From contig NZ_JACIJP010000002.1 in NCBI RefSeq assembly GCF_014199435.1, positions 536,001-600,000 of the forward strand: a stretch of 64,000 nt of DNA. Direction: 5' to 3'. Both the position numbers and the translations under genes were made by a program. The DNA is from Sphingobium subterraneum. Lineage in GTDB: Bacteria; Pseudomonadota; Alphaproteobacteria; Sphingomonadales; Sphingomonadaceae. Below the pieces are notes generated by a model that saw only the letters and a program-made list of their open reading frames with translations, was not told where the DNA came from and made no database searches. Below, in pieces: positions 15,465 through 26,300 of the stretch. Every line of letters starts with the position of its first letter. The first letter of the stretch is position 1.

Positions 15465-18400
15465 GTGAACAGCCATTCGATATGGGCGCGATACATGCTG
15501 GCGGGCGCGGCTTTGCTTTCGGCAGCGGGTCCGGCCGTCGCGACGGAGCGTCAACCGAGCGTCATGGATGCCTTCCCAATCGGCACCGGGGGCAATGCGG
15601 TGTGCCGCGCGCAAAATGTCAGCACCGACCGCGCCGCAAAGGAAACGATGTTCGATCGCTCCTGGGCGCTGGCGTGTCGCGATTCGGCGGTCCCGATTGG
15701 GCAGATCTACGCCCTGCGCGCGGGAACGGACGTGCCGCTCGCGGCGCTGGTCGAACGCGTTGCGGTGTCCCGCACGGAGGCGGCACACTGCTCAACGTCG
15801 GGCGGAACCACCCTCGCGGACATTGGCGCGGTCGAAATGCGCAATTGCATGAGCGCGTCGGGCATCCCCTATCGCGTAACGGCCGTGCGCAAGGGGCGCT
15901 TTGCCTATATTGCGCAGGGCTATTCCGCTTATGCGAGCGTGCTCGACCTGGGACTGCGGACGATCGTGACCGACCGGATCGTCAAGGGATCGGTCGATGT
16001 CGCGACGCTGGGCACGGCCGATGCCGCCGCCTTCGCCCGTCTGCAGGCCCGCACGCTTGATCCCGAAACCGTGCTGGCGGAGGGCTATCGCCGCAACAAT
16101 TCCGGCAATTATGCGGAAGCGGCCGAATTCTTCGACAGCCTGAGCGACCGGCTGGGCGAGCGCGACGACCGGCAGGCGCTGTCGCCCGCCGAACGCGCGA
16201 GCCGGGCGCATGAATACACCATCAACCGCGCGTTGCAGCTTTCCAATCTGGGGGAGTTCGACGCGGCCGCCCGCCTGTTCCGGATCGCCCGTCGCATGCC
16301 CGTCGCCGATCCGGTGCAAATCCACCTGCGTCGCAATTTCGAGGCGATGAACCTTCTCAACCAGCAGGATTATCCCGGCGCGACAGCCGTGCTGGATGCG
16401 CCGCTCGCGGCGCGCGATCTCTCCGTCGCGGGTGAGGCAGGGACGATCGAACTGGACCCGATGACCGTCGCGGAAATCAACGCCGGCCAGTCGATCAGCG
16501 GCGCGATGGGCGTACGACAGGATGTGAAGCTCACGCCGCAGGAGCGGCTCGCCATCATCGATGCGCAGGCGCAACAGTTGCGCGGCACGGCCCTGCGCCT
16601 GTCGGGCAAGCCCGCCGAAGCGCGTGCGATCCTGGCCAAGGCGCTGGCCGATGCCACCGCCATCCGCGACGGGCGCGTGGTGTCGATCACGCGGCTGCGC
16701 GCGCAGTTGCTCGGCGAAATGGCGCTAACCCACGAAGCGCAGGGCCAGATGGGCGAAGCCGAAGCGCTGTTGCAGCAGGGCGTGGCGCTGCTTGCCGCGC
16801 AATATCCCGAAACGGTGGCGATGAACGGCGCGCGGGCGCGTCTTGCGTCCTTCTACGCGCGGCACGGCCGAACCGACGATGCACTGGGGCTGTACCGCGC
16901 GGTGGTCGCGTCGACCGTGGGCAATCGCAACGCACTGACCGGGCTGAACAATCAGCTCGCGCCCTATTTCGCGCTGCTCGCCGACCAGATCCCGGCGCGG
17001 CCGGAGCTGGCGGCCGATCTGTTTACCGTGTCCCAAACTCTCGTCCGGCCCGGCGCGGCGGACACGATGGAGGTTCTGACCCGCGAGCTTTCGGCCGGAT
17101 CGGGTGAGGCCGCGCGGCTGTTCCGCCAGTCGGTGTCGCTGTCGCGCGACATCGAGCGGTCGCGGATCGAGCTGGCCCAACTGGTGCAGGCGAACGCACG
17201 CGACGGATCGCTGGCCGGGCAGATTGCCGAGCGGCAACAGATGATCGCCGACCTGTCGGCGCAGCAGACCGGCACGCTCGCCGCGCTGTCCGCTTATCCG
17301 CAATATCGCGCGGTGTCGAAGGACGCGCTGACGCTCGCCGACATGCAGGCGGTGCTGAAGCCGGGTGAAGCCTATTTCAAGCTCGCGCAGATCGGCGATG
17401 CCCTCTACGCGGTCTATGTCGACGGGGCGGGGGCGACCGGCTATCGCGTCGGGATCAGCGCGACGGAGCTGGCGAGCCGTGTTACGGCGCTGCGGGCGAC
17501 GATTTCCACGACGGTCAACGGCACGCAATCGACCTTCCCGCTCGATGTCGGTATTGCCCGCAGCCTGTATGTCGATCTGCTGAGCCCGGTCAATGCCCGG
17601 CTGGCATCCGTGCAGCACCTGATTTTCGAGCCCGATGGGGCCATGCTGCAGCTGCCGATCAACCTGCTGATCGCGCGGCAGGACGGGGTTGACGCCTATC
17701 AGAAGCGGATTGCCAATCCCAAGGCCGACGAGTTCGATTTTCGTGGCATCGCCTGGCTGGGCCGGGACCATGCGGTCAGCACCGCCCTGTCGGCGAAAGC
17801 GTTCCGTGACGCGCGTCTCGCGCCCGTCTCGTCGGCCAGCAACAGTTATATCGGCTTCGGGGAAAATGCCCCGGTCACCGCCGTGCGGCAGGCCGCGCTG
17901 ACCCGATCGGCCAGCGGTGCGCAGAACATCGATTGTTCCTGGCCCGTGGGCGAATGGAGCAAGCCCATTCCGGCCACCGAGTTGCGCAGCGCCGCTGCCT
18001 TGCTCGGCGGATCGGGCGCGCAGGTGGTGACGGGCGCGGCCTTTACCGATGACGGGCTGATGGCGCGCAGTGATCTGGCCGATTATCGCGTCCTGCACTT
18101 CGCCACCCATGGTCTCGTCACTGCGCCGCGCCGCGAATGTCCCGCGCGCCCGGCGCTGCTGACCTCCTTCGGCAGCAGCGGCCGGTCCGACGGTCTGCTC
18201 CAGTTCGGGGAAATCTTCGACCTGAAACTCGATGCCGATCTCGTCATCCTGTCGGCCTGCGACACGGCGGGGACCGCAACCCGGGAAGCGACGCGCGCGG
18301 CGGGTCTGGGCGTAGGCGGGGGATCGGCGCTCGACGGGCTGGTGCGCGCCTTCATCGGCGCCGGTGGCCGGTCCGTCATCGCCAGCCACTGGCCCGCGCC

Positions 18401-18590
18401 GGAAGAATATAAGGCGACCGAGCGGCTGATCACCGGCCTCTTTACCGCCGGGAGCGATGCCTCAGTGGCGCAGGCGCTGCGTCAGGCGCAGGTGAAGCTG
18501 ATGGATGACGCGCAGACATCGCACCCCTTCTACTGGGCGGGCTTCGCGATCGTCGGAGACGGGGCGCGTCCGGTGGTGGCGCAGCGCTGA
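15465..18590 (+). CDS. Secreted TPR protein with CHAT caspase-like domain
   Basis: About 1041 residues. The GTG start at 15465 has GGGGGA at good spacing and gives a signal peptide (ARYMLAGAALLSAAGPAVA), so the protein is probably periplasmic. An earlier in-frame start at 15432 is possible. The middle (about 200-530) is helical and TPR-like, with recurring 'A..L...G...EA..L' units. The C-terminal 350 residues are a CHAT domain. The likely catalytic pair is intact: His882 in HFATHG and Cys932 in LSACDTAG, and the closing ASHWP and FYWAGF blocks are present. CHAT proteins are clan CD peptidases related to caspases/separase. The stop is 14 bases before the CHASE2 cyclase start, so they are one operon. 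The target is unknown; the co-encoded FecR-like or TPS proteins are candidates. Confidence 0.85.
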   Translation: MNSHSIWARYMLAGAALLSAAGPAVATERQPSVMDAFPIGTGGNAVCRAQNVSTDRAAKETMFDRSWALACRDSAVPIGQIYALRAGTDVPLAALVERVAVSRTEAAHCSTSGGTTLADIGAVEMRNCMSASGIPYRVTAVRKGRFAYIAQGYSAYASVLDLGLRTIVTDRIVKGSVDVATLGTADAAAFARLQARTLDPETVLAEGYRRNNSGNYAEAAEFFDSLSDRLGERDDRQALSPAERASRAHEYTINRALQLSNLGEFDAAARLFRIARRMPVADPVQIHLRRNFEAMNLLNQQDYPGATAVLDAPLAARDLSVAGEAGTIELDPMTVAEINAGQSISGAMGVRQDVKLTPQERLAIIDAQAQQLRGTALRLSGKPAEARAILAKALADATAIRDGRVVSITRLRAQLLGEMALTHEAQGQMGEAEALLQQGVALLAAQYPETVAMNGARARLASFYARHGRTDDALGLYRAVVASTVGNRNALTGLNNQLAPYFALLADQIPARPELAADLFTVSQTLVRPGAADTMEVLTRELSAGSGEAARLFRQSVSLSRDIERSRIELAQLVQANARDGSLAGQIAERQQMIADLSAQQTGTLAALSAYPQYRAVSKDALTLADMQAVLKPGEAYFKLAQIGDALYAVYVDGAGATGYRVGISATELASRVTALRATISTTVNGTQSTFPLDVGIARSLYVDLLSPVNARLASVQHLIFEPDGAMLQLPINLLIARQDGVDAYQKRIANPKADEFDFRGIAWLGRDHAVSTALSAKAFRDARLAPVSSASNSYIGFGENAPVTAVRQAALTRSASGAQNIDCSWPVGEWSKPIPATELRSAAALLGGSGAQVVTGAAFTDDGLMARSDLADYRVLHFATHGLVTAPRRECPARPALLTSFGSSGRSDGLLQFGEIFDLKLDADLVILSACDTAGTATREATRAAGLGVGGGSALDGLVRAFIGAGGRSVIASHWPAPEEYKATERLITGLFTAGSDASVAQALRQAQVKLMDDAQTSHPFYWAGFAIVGDGARPVVAQR

Positions 18591-18604
18591 GCGGCGGCGG
18601 ACGC

Positions 18605-20593
18605 ATGCCGCGCTGGGACCGCTGGTCACGCAAGGCGAAACGGATCTGGGCGGACACCGGGCCGTTGCGGCTGGGTTTCACCCTGTTGTTGCTGGCGATC
18701 GCGCTTTTGGTGGCCCGTTACAGCTGGAACCTGCCGCTGATCGTCGCGGCGGAGCGGGGTTCCTACGATGTGCGCACAACCCTGTTCGCGCCACGGGTCG
18801 ATCAGGATCCGCGCATCGTCATGATCGTGTACAACGACCAGACGCTGATCGACACCCGCAAGCGCTCGCCGCTCGACCGGAGGACCCTCGCACAGGCGCT
18901 GCGCACTATTGACGCCATGGGGGCCAAGTCGATCGGCATCGATATTTTGTTCGACCAGCCGCAGGACGAGGATGCAGAGCTGCTCGCGGCGTTCCGGGCG
19001 ATGAAGACGCCGACCTGGATCGCCTATGCCAATGTCGCGACCAACGACGACCAGATCATCTACGACCAGCAGCAGTTCCTCGACGGCTTCGTGCGATCGC
19101 TAGGGGGGACCGCCGTGCGCCCCGCCAGTATCCGCCTGCAGGTCGATGCCGATGGCGTGGCACGCAGCTGGCCGGAACCCGCGCCCGGCCTGCCGGAGCT
19201 GCTGACCCGCGCGATGGAGCCGGTCCCCGGCTACGCGCGCTATCAGGGTAGCGTCCGCTACCGCATGGCCGCGAGCGAGGACCGGCCGGCCTTTGCATCC
19301 CTTCCCATCGACCTGTTTCGCGATCCGGCGATGGCGCAGGCGCTCGCCGATCAGGTCCGCGGCCGCCATGTGCTGATCGGCGGCGATATTGTCGATATCG
19401 ACCAGTTCGAAACGCCGATGACGGCGACGACGGCGCGGACGATGGTCGGGCTGGAGGTGCATGCACAGATGCTTGCGCAGATGCTCGACGGGCCGCCGTG
19501 GAAACGCCTGCCGAACGGGGCGCTGTGGGCGGTGGCGGCGCTCGTCGTGCTGGCGGCAGGCCTGACCAGCCTTACCGAGTTGCGCTGGTTCCAGCTGCTT
19601 CCCTATCTCGGTGCGCAGCTGCTGCTGTTCGGCGGCTTGCCGGTCTGGCTCGCCTGGCGGGGCGTCGACACCCAGAATCTTCCCGCAGTGGGTTGGGGGC
19701 TGGGGTGGGTCATCGCGTTCCTTGCGCTCGGTTCGGCGGCACGGGCGGTGGGTGCGCAGCAACGCCGCTTCGCGCAGTCCGCACTGGGGAAATATCTGCC
19801 CCGCGACATCGCCACGCAGATCGTGCAGGAACCGGAAAAGCTCGCGTTGCACGGTGAGAAGCGGGAGATCTTCGTCGTGTTCACCGACCTTGAAGGCTTC
19901 ACAAAGCTCTCGCACTCCATTTCGCCGGAACTGGTCGCCAGTCTACTCAACCGCTATCTCGATGCGCTGAGCGACGTGGTGCTGGCGCACGGAGGCACGA
20001 TCGACAAATTCGTCGGCGACGCGGTGGTCGCCTTCTGGGGCGCGCCGATTGCCCGTCCGGACGACGGCACCAACGCCGCGAAGGCGGCCTACGCCATGTG
20101 GCAGGCGGGCGAGGCCTTCCGCCGCCATCTGCCCGAGGGCGTAGCGAGCATTGGCAAGACGCGCGTCGGCCTGCACTGGGGCGAAGCGATTGTCGGCAAT
20201 TTCGGGGGCGAGGGCCGCATCCAGTATACCGCGCTCGGCGACAGCATGAACACCGCCGCGCGCCTCGAGAGCGCCAACAAGAGTCTTGATTCCAGCGTCA
20301 TGGCGAGCCGGGAGGCGATGGAGCGATCCGGCCTCGACTGGTGGCGGCCGATGGGACGGGTGGTGCTGCGCGGTCGCGCCACGCCGGTCGAGATCTTCGA
20401 GCCAGCCCCCGATTTTCCCGCCAGTGACGTGCATCACTTACAGGATATCCTGAACGGGCTATTGACCAATCGACAGCAAGGGTTGTCGGATCTCGCCGCG
20501 CTGGTGGCGCGCTATCCCGATGACGCCGCGCTGCAAAATCTGTATATGCGGGTGGAGCACACCCCGAGTGGAGAAGCCTATGTTCTGGACTAG
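18605..20593 (+). CDS. CHASE2-domain class III adenylate cyclase
   Basis: A 662-residue membrane enzyme. A helix at about 22-42 leads to a periplasmic CHASE2 sensor domain (about 45-300: 'SYDVRTTLF', 'SIGIDILFDQP'). Three hydrophobic segments follow (about 303-385), then a cytoplasmic class III cyclase domain (about 420-610). Metal ligands Asp428 (FTDLEGF) and Asp472 (FVGDAV) are present. Lys468 and Asp546 (LGDSMNTAARLE) are the purine-selecting residues and specify ATP. Transition-state Asn549 and Arg553 are also intact. It should therefore make cAMP in response to an envelope signal. It is in an operon behind the CHAT gene and overlaps the FecR-like gene by 14 bases. Confidence 0.92.
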   Translation: MPRWDRWSRKAKRIWADTGPLRLGFTLLLLAIALLVARYSWNLPLIVAAERGSYDVRTTLFAPRVDQDPRIVMIVYNDQTLIDTRKRSPLDRRTLAQALRTIDAMGAKSIGIDILFDQPQDEDAELLAAFRAMKTPTWIAYANVATNDDQIIYDQQQFLDGFVRSLGGTAVRPASIRLQVDADGVARSWPEPAPGLPELLTRAMEPVPGYARYQGSVRYRMAASEDRPAFASLPIDLFRDPAMAQALADQVRGRHVLIGGDIVDIDQFETPMTATTARTMVGLEVHAQMLAQMLDGPPWKRLPNGALWAVAALVVLAAGLTSLTELRWFQLLPYLGAQLLLFGGLPVWLAWRGVDTQNLPAVGWGLGWVIAFLALGSAARAVGAQQRRFAQSALGKYLPRDIATQIVQEPEKLALHGEKREIFVVFTDLEGFTKLSHSISPELVASLLNRYLDALSDVVLAHGGTIDKFVGDAVVAFWGAPIARPDDGTNAAKAAYAMWQAGEAFRRHLPEGVASIGKTRVGLHWGEAIVGNFGGEGRIQYTALGDSMNTAARLESANKSLDSSVMASREAMERSGLDWWRPMGRVVLRGRATPVEIFEPAPDFPASDVHHLQDILNGLLTNRQQGLSDLAALVARYPDDAALQNLYMRVEHTPSGEAYVLD

Positions 20594-21344
20594 CCATTGG
20601 GCAAAATGCGGCGCGGCGATGATGGCCCTTGCGGCGCTTGCCCCCCTTGCGGCGCAGGCCGAAACCATCGTGGTGCGCGCCAGCGGTCCTTCGGCCAAGA
20701 CCTATACGCCGGGCAAAAAGCTGGCCGATAACAGTTCGGTCACACTGAAAGCGGGCGATGTGGTGACACTGCTTGATGGACGGGGCACGCGCACCTTGCG
20801 GGGGCCGGGCACCTTTGGCGCGACGGCGAGTGCGGCGGGCAGCGATACACGCACCAGCCTTGCCGCGCTGCTCGAAACCAAGCGCGTGATGCGCGCGCGG
20901 ACCGGGGCGGTGCGCGGCGGAGTCGGGGCGGAGGCGAGCGCGCCGCGCAGCCCGAACCTCTGGTATGTCGATATCAGCCAGACCTCGGTCGCGTGCGTGC
21001 CCGATCCCGCCAATGTCCGGCTGTGGCGTCCGTCCAGTGCCGATGGCGCAACCGTCACGATCACCGCGAAGAGCGGCGGCGCGAGTGCGCCCGTTATCTT
21101 CGGCGCGGGCGAGGCGGTGGCGCTGTGGCCCGCCACTCTCTCGGTGACCGATGGCGCGGTGTACAGCCTCAGTTGGCCCGGCCTCGCCAAACCGATCGAC
21201 ATTGCCCTGTCGGTGATGGCGCCGGGGACGGAGGGACTGGAAAGCATGGCATCCACGCTGATTTCGCGTAAATGCGACGCGCAGCTCAATCTGCTGGTGG
21301 AGACAGTGGCGCTGCCCGATCCGGCGCCCGACAGCGAATTGTGA
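20580..21344 (+). CDS. FecR-like periplasmic protein
   Basis: A 254-residue protein with signal peptide (AAMMALAALAPLAAQA). Next comes a FecR-like beta domain: 'NSSVTLKAGDVVTLLDGRGTRTLRGPG' resembles the 'l..Gd.v.l.....v.l...g' pattern of FecR-domain proteins. It lacks the transmembrane and N-terminal anti-sigma part of true FecR, so it is a stand-alone periplasmic module. The ATG at 20580 lies inside the cyclase end behind GGAGAAG, a translational overlap of 14 bases. FecR-domain proteins of this kind often sit with CHASE2 cyclases and CHAT proteins; its function is not known. It could relay an envelope signal to the CHASE2 domain. Confidence 0.65.
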   Translation: MFWTSHWAKCGAAMMALAALAPLAAQAETIVVRASGPSAKTYTPGKKLADNSSVTLKAGDVVTLLDGRGTRTLRGPGTFGATASAAGSDTRTSLAALLETKRVMRARTGAVRGGVGAEASAPRSPNLWYVDISQTSVACVPDPANVRLWRPSSADGATVTITAKSGGASAPVIFGAGEAVALWPATLSVTDGAVYSLSWPGLAKPIDIALSVMAPGTEGLESMASTLISRKCDAQLNLLVETVALPDPAPDSEL

Positions 21345-21529
21345 CCGGTCGCGGCGGCGCGATCCACCGCAATCGGAAGGACTATCGCCTTGTATAAAGC
21401 GGACCCGGCTGATAGCGTCCCCGCCGCGGAACGCGCCGGATAAGAAGCCAACAGGCTCAGAGGCAGGCGCGATCTTTCGTGTCGCAACGGACAGTGTTCG
21501 TCCCCGTCATCCGGCGGGGAGGAAGCAGA

Positions 21530-23374
21530 ATGGAAGTGACAGGCGCGGACCCGACGGCAGGGACCGCGCGCACAATTGGGGGGCTTATGGCGTTGCGGCG
21601 CAAGGGGAGTTTTCGCGGACAGATTTTCGGGGGATGGAGCACCGCTTTGCTGGCGCTGTCCAGCGCCGCGGCCCCCGCGATCGCATGGGCGCAGGCTGCG
21701 CCGGGCAATCCGCCGACGCGTGAGGAACTGGACCGGGCGGGCCAGGTCGCGCCGGACGTGCGCGGGCCCAGTCGCCTGACCGTGGAGGGAGGGGTGGAAC
21801 GCGCGCCCTGCGCGCTCGCCGACCCGCAATATGCCGCGCTGAAGGTTCGCATCACCCAGGTCGATTTTCGCGGACTGAAGGTCGTGACCCCCGATATGCT
21901 GGCGGACAGCTGGCGCGATCTTGCCGACCGCGAAATGCCGATCGCGAGCCTGTGCGAAATCCGCGATCGCGCCGCAACGGCGCTGCGGCAGATGGGCTAT
22001 CTCGCCGCCGTTCAGGTGCCGCCGCAGCGGATCGGTACCGACGGCAAGGTGACCTTCGACGTACTGATGGCGAAGCTCGTCGGCGTGCAAGTCCGTGGTG
22101 ACGCGGGCAACAGCGAGAAACTGATTGCCGCGACGCTCGACCAGCTGAAGGCGCAGCCCGTGTTCAACGTGCACGAAGCCGAGCGGTCGTTGCTGCTCGC
22201 CCGCGACCTGCCCGGTTATGACGTGCGCCTGAGTTTGCGCCCGGCCGGGACGGCGCCCGGCGAAGTGATCGGCGACGTGACGGTCACGCGGGAGCAGGTG
22301 CGTCTTGACGTCAACATTCAGAGCTGGGGATCGCATCCGGTCGGCCGCTGGGGCGCGCTGGCGCGGGTCCAGCTCAACGACATCACCGGCATGGGTGACA
22401 TGACCGCGATCAGCCTGTTCAACACGCTGCAGACGCGCGAGCAGACCGTGCTCCAGATCGAGCACAGCATGGCCCTCAACGCCGACGGGCTGCGGTTGGG
22501 CGGCGAGTTCACCTATGCGTGGAGCAAGCCGGATATCGGCGCGCCGGTCAAGTCGCGCACGCTGATCGCCTCGGCGCATCTGAGCTACCCGCTGATCCGG
22601 CAGCAGGCCCGGACGCTGGTCGCGAGCGGCGGCCTGGACATCGTCAACCAGCATGTAGATTTTGGTCCCGCAGAACTTTCGCGCGATCGGCTCCGCGTGC
22701 TGTTCGCGCGCCTCGATGGGCAGTGGATCGACTCCGCCAGCCTCAACAGCACGACTGGTTTTACCGCCAACGAACCGCGCTGGCGGCTGGGCGGATCGGT
22801 CGAGCTGCGGCATGGCCTGTCCGGTCTAGGCGCGAGCGACCCGTGCGTCGGCGCGGCCGTGTGCCCCAGCCGTCCCGAGGGCGACGCGAGCGCGTTTGTG
22901 CTGCGCGCTTCGGTGGCGGGCGAATGGCGGCCCGTGCCGATGGTCACTTTCGCGCTGTCGCCGCGCGGACAGTATAGCCATCGCCCATTGCTTGCCTTTG
23001 AGGAAATGAGCGCGGGCAACTACACCATCGGCCGGGGCTATGATCCCGGCACGCTCACCGGCGACAGCGGTCTGGGCTTTGCGTCCGAGGTCCGGCTGGG
23101 CCGCGCCGTGCCCGTTTCGGTCAAGGATCTTGCGATTCAGCCCTATGCCTTTTTCGACGCCATGTGGATGTGGAACAAGGACAGCGGCTTCAATGGCCTT
23201 GATCCGCAAAAGCTCTCGTCGGCGGGCGGCGGCGTACGGCTGGCCTGGGGCAATCGCGGGCGGATCGATTTCAATCTTGCCGTGCCGTTGCGCGATGTCG
23301 GCGGCCTCAGCCAGCGCGGCAATGTTCGTGCACTGCTTTCTTTGACCACCCAGCTTTGGCCGTGGAGACCGTGA
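21530..23374 (+). CDS. Two-partner secretion transporter (TpsB, FhaC/ShlB family)
   Basis: A 614-residue Omp85-superfamily transporter that exports the large TpsA next to it. After a signal peptide (WSTALLALSSAAAPAIAWAQA) come a POTRA-like region (about 90-240: 'VRITQVDFRGLKVVTPDML', 'MGYLAAVQVPPQ') and a 16-strand-type barrel. The conserved L6-loop motif is visible as YTIGRGYDPG, matching the family 'VRGY' motif. The start chosen at 21530 has a strong GGGGAGGAAG; an upstream GTG at 21479 is possible. Its stop overlaps an in-frame GTG of the next gene, so the pair is translated together. The typical N-terminal plug-helix region is shortened. Confidence 0.9.
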   Translation: MEVTGADPTAGTARTIGGLMALRRKGSFRGQIFGGWSTALLALSSAAAPAIAWAQAAPGNPPTREELDRAGQVAPDVRGPSRLTVEGGVERAPCALADPQYAALKVRITQVDFRGLKVVTPDMLADSWRDLADREMPIASLCEIRDRAATALRQMGYLAAVQVPPQRIGTDGKVTFDVLMAKLVGVQVRGDAGNSEKLIAATLDQLKAQPVFNVHEAERSLLLARDLPGYDVRLSLRPAGTAPGEVIGDVTVTREQVRLDVNIQSWGSHPVGRWGALARVQLNDITGMGDMTAISLFNTLQTREQTVLQIEHSMALNADGLRLGGEFTYAWSKPDIGAPVKSRTLIASAHLSYPLIRQQARTLVASGGLDIVNQHVDFGPAELSRDRLRVLFARLDGQWIDSASLNSTTGFTANEPRWRLGGSVELRHGLSGLGASDPCVGAAVCPSRPEGDASAFVLRASVAGEWRPVPMVTFALSPRGQYSHRPLLAFEEMSAGNYTIGRGYDPGTLTGDSGLGFASEVRLGRAVPVSVKDLAIQPYAFFDAMWMWNKDSGFNGLDPQKLSSAGGGVRLAWGNRGRIDFNLAVPLRDVGGLSQRGNVRALLSLTTQLWPWRP

Positions 23375-23376
23375 CC

Positions 23377-26300
23377 ATGACCGGCACCCTTTCGCCCGTT
23401 TCCCCTCGCATGCCTGCCCGTCGGCGGCAGTGGATGAACCGCCTGATGTCCGGCGTCTGCGTCGTCGGCGTTGCGGTCGCCCTTGGCACCTTGACGTCAG
23501 GGGAACGCGCTTCGGCAAACGGCTTCGCGGGTACTGGTACGGTCAGCGTCGGCGGCGCGGACGTTCAGATCAGTTCGGGCGCGGACACCGTCACGCTGTT
23601 CAACGGCGTGTCGGTCGCGGTGATCGACTGGACGCCGACCGACACGAGCGCGAGCGGATCGATCAACTTCCTGCCCAACGGCAATGCCGTGCAGTTCATT
23701 GGCACGGCGGGCGACTTCACGGTCCTCAACAATATTCGCCCGACCGATGGCAACAGCAACCCGCTCATCAACCAGATCATCCAGCTCAACGGCGCGATCA
23801 GCAGCACCGTATCGGGCGCAACAGGCGGCAAGGTGTGGTTCTACACGCCGGGCGGATTTCTGGTGGGCAGCACCGCGACGATCAATGTCGGCGGTCTGGT
23901 GCTTTCGTCCAGCGCGATCCCCGACGCCAGCGTCGGCGCGGGCACGATCAACTTTACCGGAACGGCGAACAGCGCATCGTCGATCACCATTAACAACGGT
24001 GCGAGCATCACCGCATCCAATACCGGCAGCTATGTCGCGATGGTTGCGCCGCGCATCGTGCAGGGTGGTACGGTCAACGTCAACGGATCGACCGCCTATG
24101 TCGCGGCGGAGCAGGCGAGCATCAGCGTCAACGCCGGGCTGTTCGACATTGCCGTCACGACCGGATCGGGCGACGCCAACGGCGTGGTGCACACTGGCAC
24201 CACCACCGGGCCCGCGTCACAGAGCAATCCGGTCAACAGCATCACCGACGACCAGCGCGTCTACATGGTCGCCGTTCCCAAGAACCAGGTCATGACGATG
24301 CTGTTGTCTGGTACGGTCGGTTATGGCGAGGCGGTTTCGGCGCAGGCGGAAAGCAGCGGGATCGTGCTTTCGGGCGGGTATGATGTCGCGGCGGGGGCGA
24401 TCGGCGCGCTGAGCACGACATCGGGCACCGGCGCGACCAATATCAACATGGCCACAACCCGCTTCTCGTCGAAATTGCAGGCGGCCGCCCAGCGCAACGT
24501 CGTGTTGCAGCCGACCGGCACACTCACGTTCGAGGCGGATGCGGATATTTCCGCGCAGAACAGCGTGCTCGTCTTCGTCGGACAGAACGCGGCGATCACC
24601 GCGCAGGCGAGCGCCAACAGCACCATCAACGCGCCGGTTGACCTGACGCTGCGCGGCGGGACCGGTTTGAACGGCGGCACGGTCAGCGTGACGACATCGG
24701 GCACCACTGCGGCGGCCGCCCAACAATTTGCGGGCTCGCTGACTGTCAGCGGCGATCTCTCCTTATTGGCGACCGGAGATGGGGACTTCGGCCTGGGATC
24801 GGGACCGACGCCTGCCAATGGTCCCAATGCCGTGGGGGGCACCGTGTCACTCAGCGCTTCGGGCGACGCGGTCGTGACCACGGACGGGTTCATTCTTGAT
24901 GCGTCGGCGCAGGGCGGCAAGGGGACCGTGTCCTCGGGCAATGCGACGGGCGGCACGGTCACACTTGCTGCATCCGGCACGTCCAGCATCACCGCCAACA
25001 CCGTGAATTTCGATGCCAGCGCCAATGCGGACCCCGTCGGCGTCAATCCCCAGACCGGCGGAGATGCCGCGGGGGGCACGATCACCATCGGCGCGACCGG
25101 CGGTGCCTATCATTTCGGAGCGGTGAGCGCGGATGCCAGCGCCCAGGGCGGCACGTCGCTCAGCGGTCCGGCAGGGGATGCGATCGGCGGCACGGTGAAC
25201 ATAGCCCTCAGCGGCGGTGTACACGACTGGGACTCGTTCTTTGCGCTGACCAAGGCGTCGGCGGGCGGAAGCAACGCCGGAACCTATGGGGCGGCAACGC
25301 CGGGCGGCGGCATCACCATGACGGTGAGCGGCCTTGCCGGTCCCACTACGCCCACGTCGCTGACCATCGCCAATTTCGCATCGCTTAACGCCAATGCGGA
25401 AAACGATATCGGGATCAGCGGCGGCACGTTGCAGGCGGGCACGATTGCGGTGACCGCGCAGGATGGCGGAGTGCTGGCGTTCAACGGTGGGCTCAGCGCG
25501 AGCGCCTCGGCCAGCGAAACGCCCGGCAGTCTGGCGTTCCCCGGATCGTCCAGCGATGCACAGGGAGGTGTCATCACCCTGTTGGCAGCGGGCGGCACGT
25601 TGAGCGCCGACAGCCTGTTCCTGTCAGCCAACGGCACGGCGAGCGAGGCAACGACGGTCGCCGGGAACGGTTTCGGCGGCACGATTACCCTGTCCGCGAC
25701 CAGCCAGAACGGCGCGCGCGGCGCGTTAACATTCGGTGACAGCACTGGCTTCGGCAACAGCAGCGCGATCGTGGCCGACGGTTTCGGCGGGTCAGGGGCC
25801 GTGGGAGCCAATGGCCGGGGCGGCAGCGTCACCATTTTCGCCATCGACAGCGACATCACCGGCAACGGTTTTGTCAATATTCGGGCGAACGGCACCGGCG
25901 GCGCGTCGGTCAGCCCCACGGGTGGTCAGGGGGGCAACGGCCAGGGCGGGCTGGTCATCTTCGAAAACCGTACAAGCAATGGCACGAACGACGCCAGCAT
26001 GACGTTCGGCACGCTAGCGGCGAACGCCGATGGCTTCGGCACCCTCATCGATGAAGGCATCGTCTACAATAATGGCAATGGTGGCAGCGGCCAGGGCGGC
26101 GACCTGTTCATCGGTGTCTCTACCGGCACCTTTGTTGCGGACAGTGTCGAATTCATCGCCAATGGCTATGGCGGTGCCGTAGGGAGCAGCACGAATGGCA
26201 CGCGCTATATCGCAGGCGACGGAACGGGCGGCAGCGCAGGTTTACTCGTCAGCAGCGGCGCAAATCCCGGTGTCGCCACCCTCTCATCCCTGACGCTTAC

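Noticed and set aside
16725-22813. Long minus-strand open frames of 554 and 703 codons opposite the CHAT, cyclase and TpsB genes
   Set aside because: They are antisense shadows in GC-rich DNA. The plus frames hold intact catalytic residues, signal peptides and overlapping gene joints.
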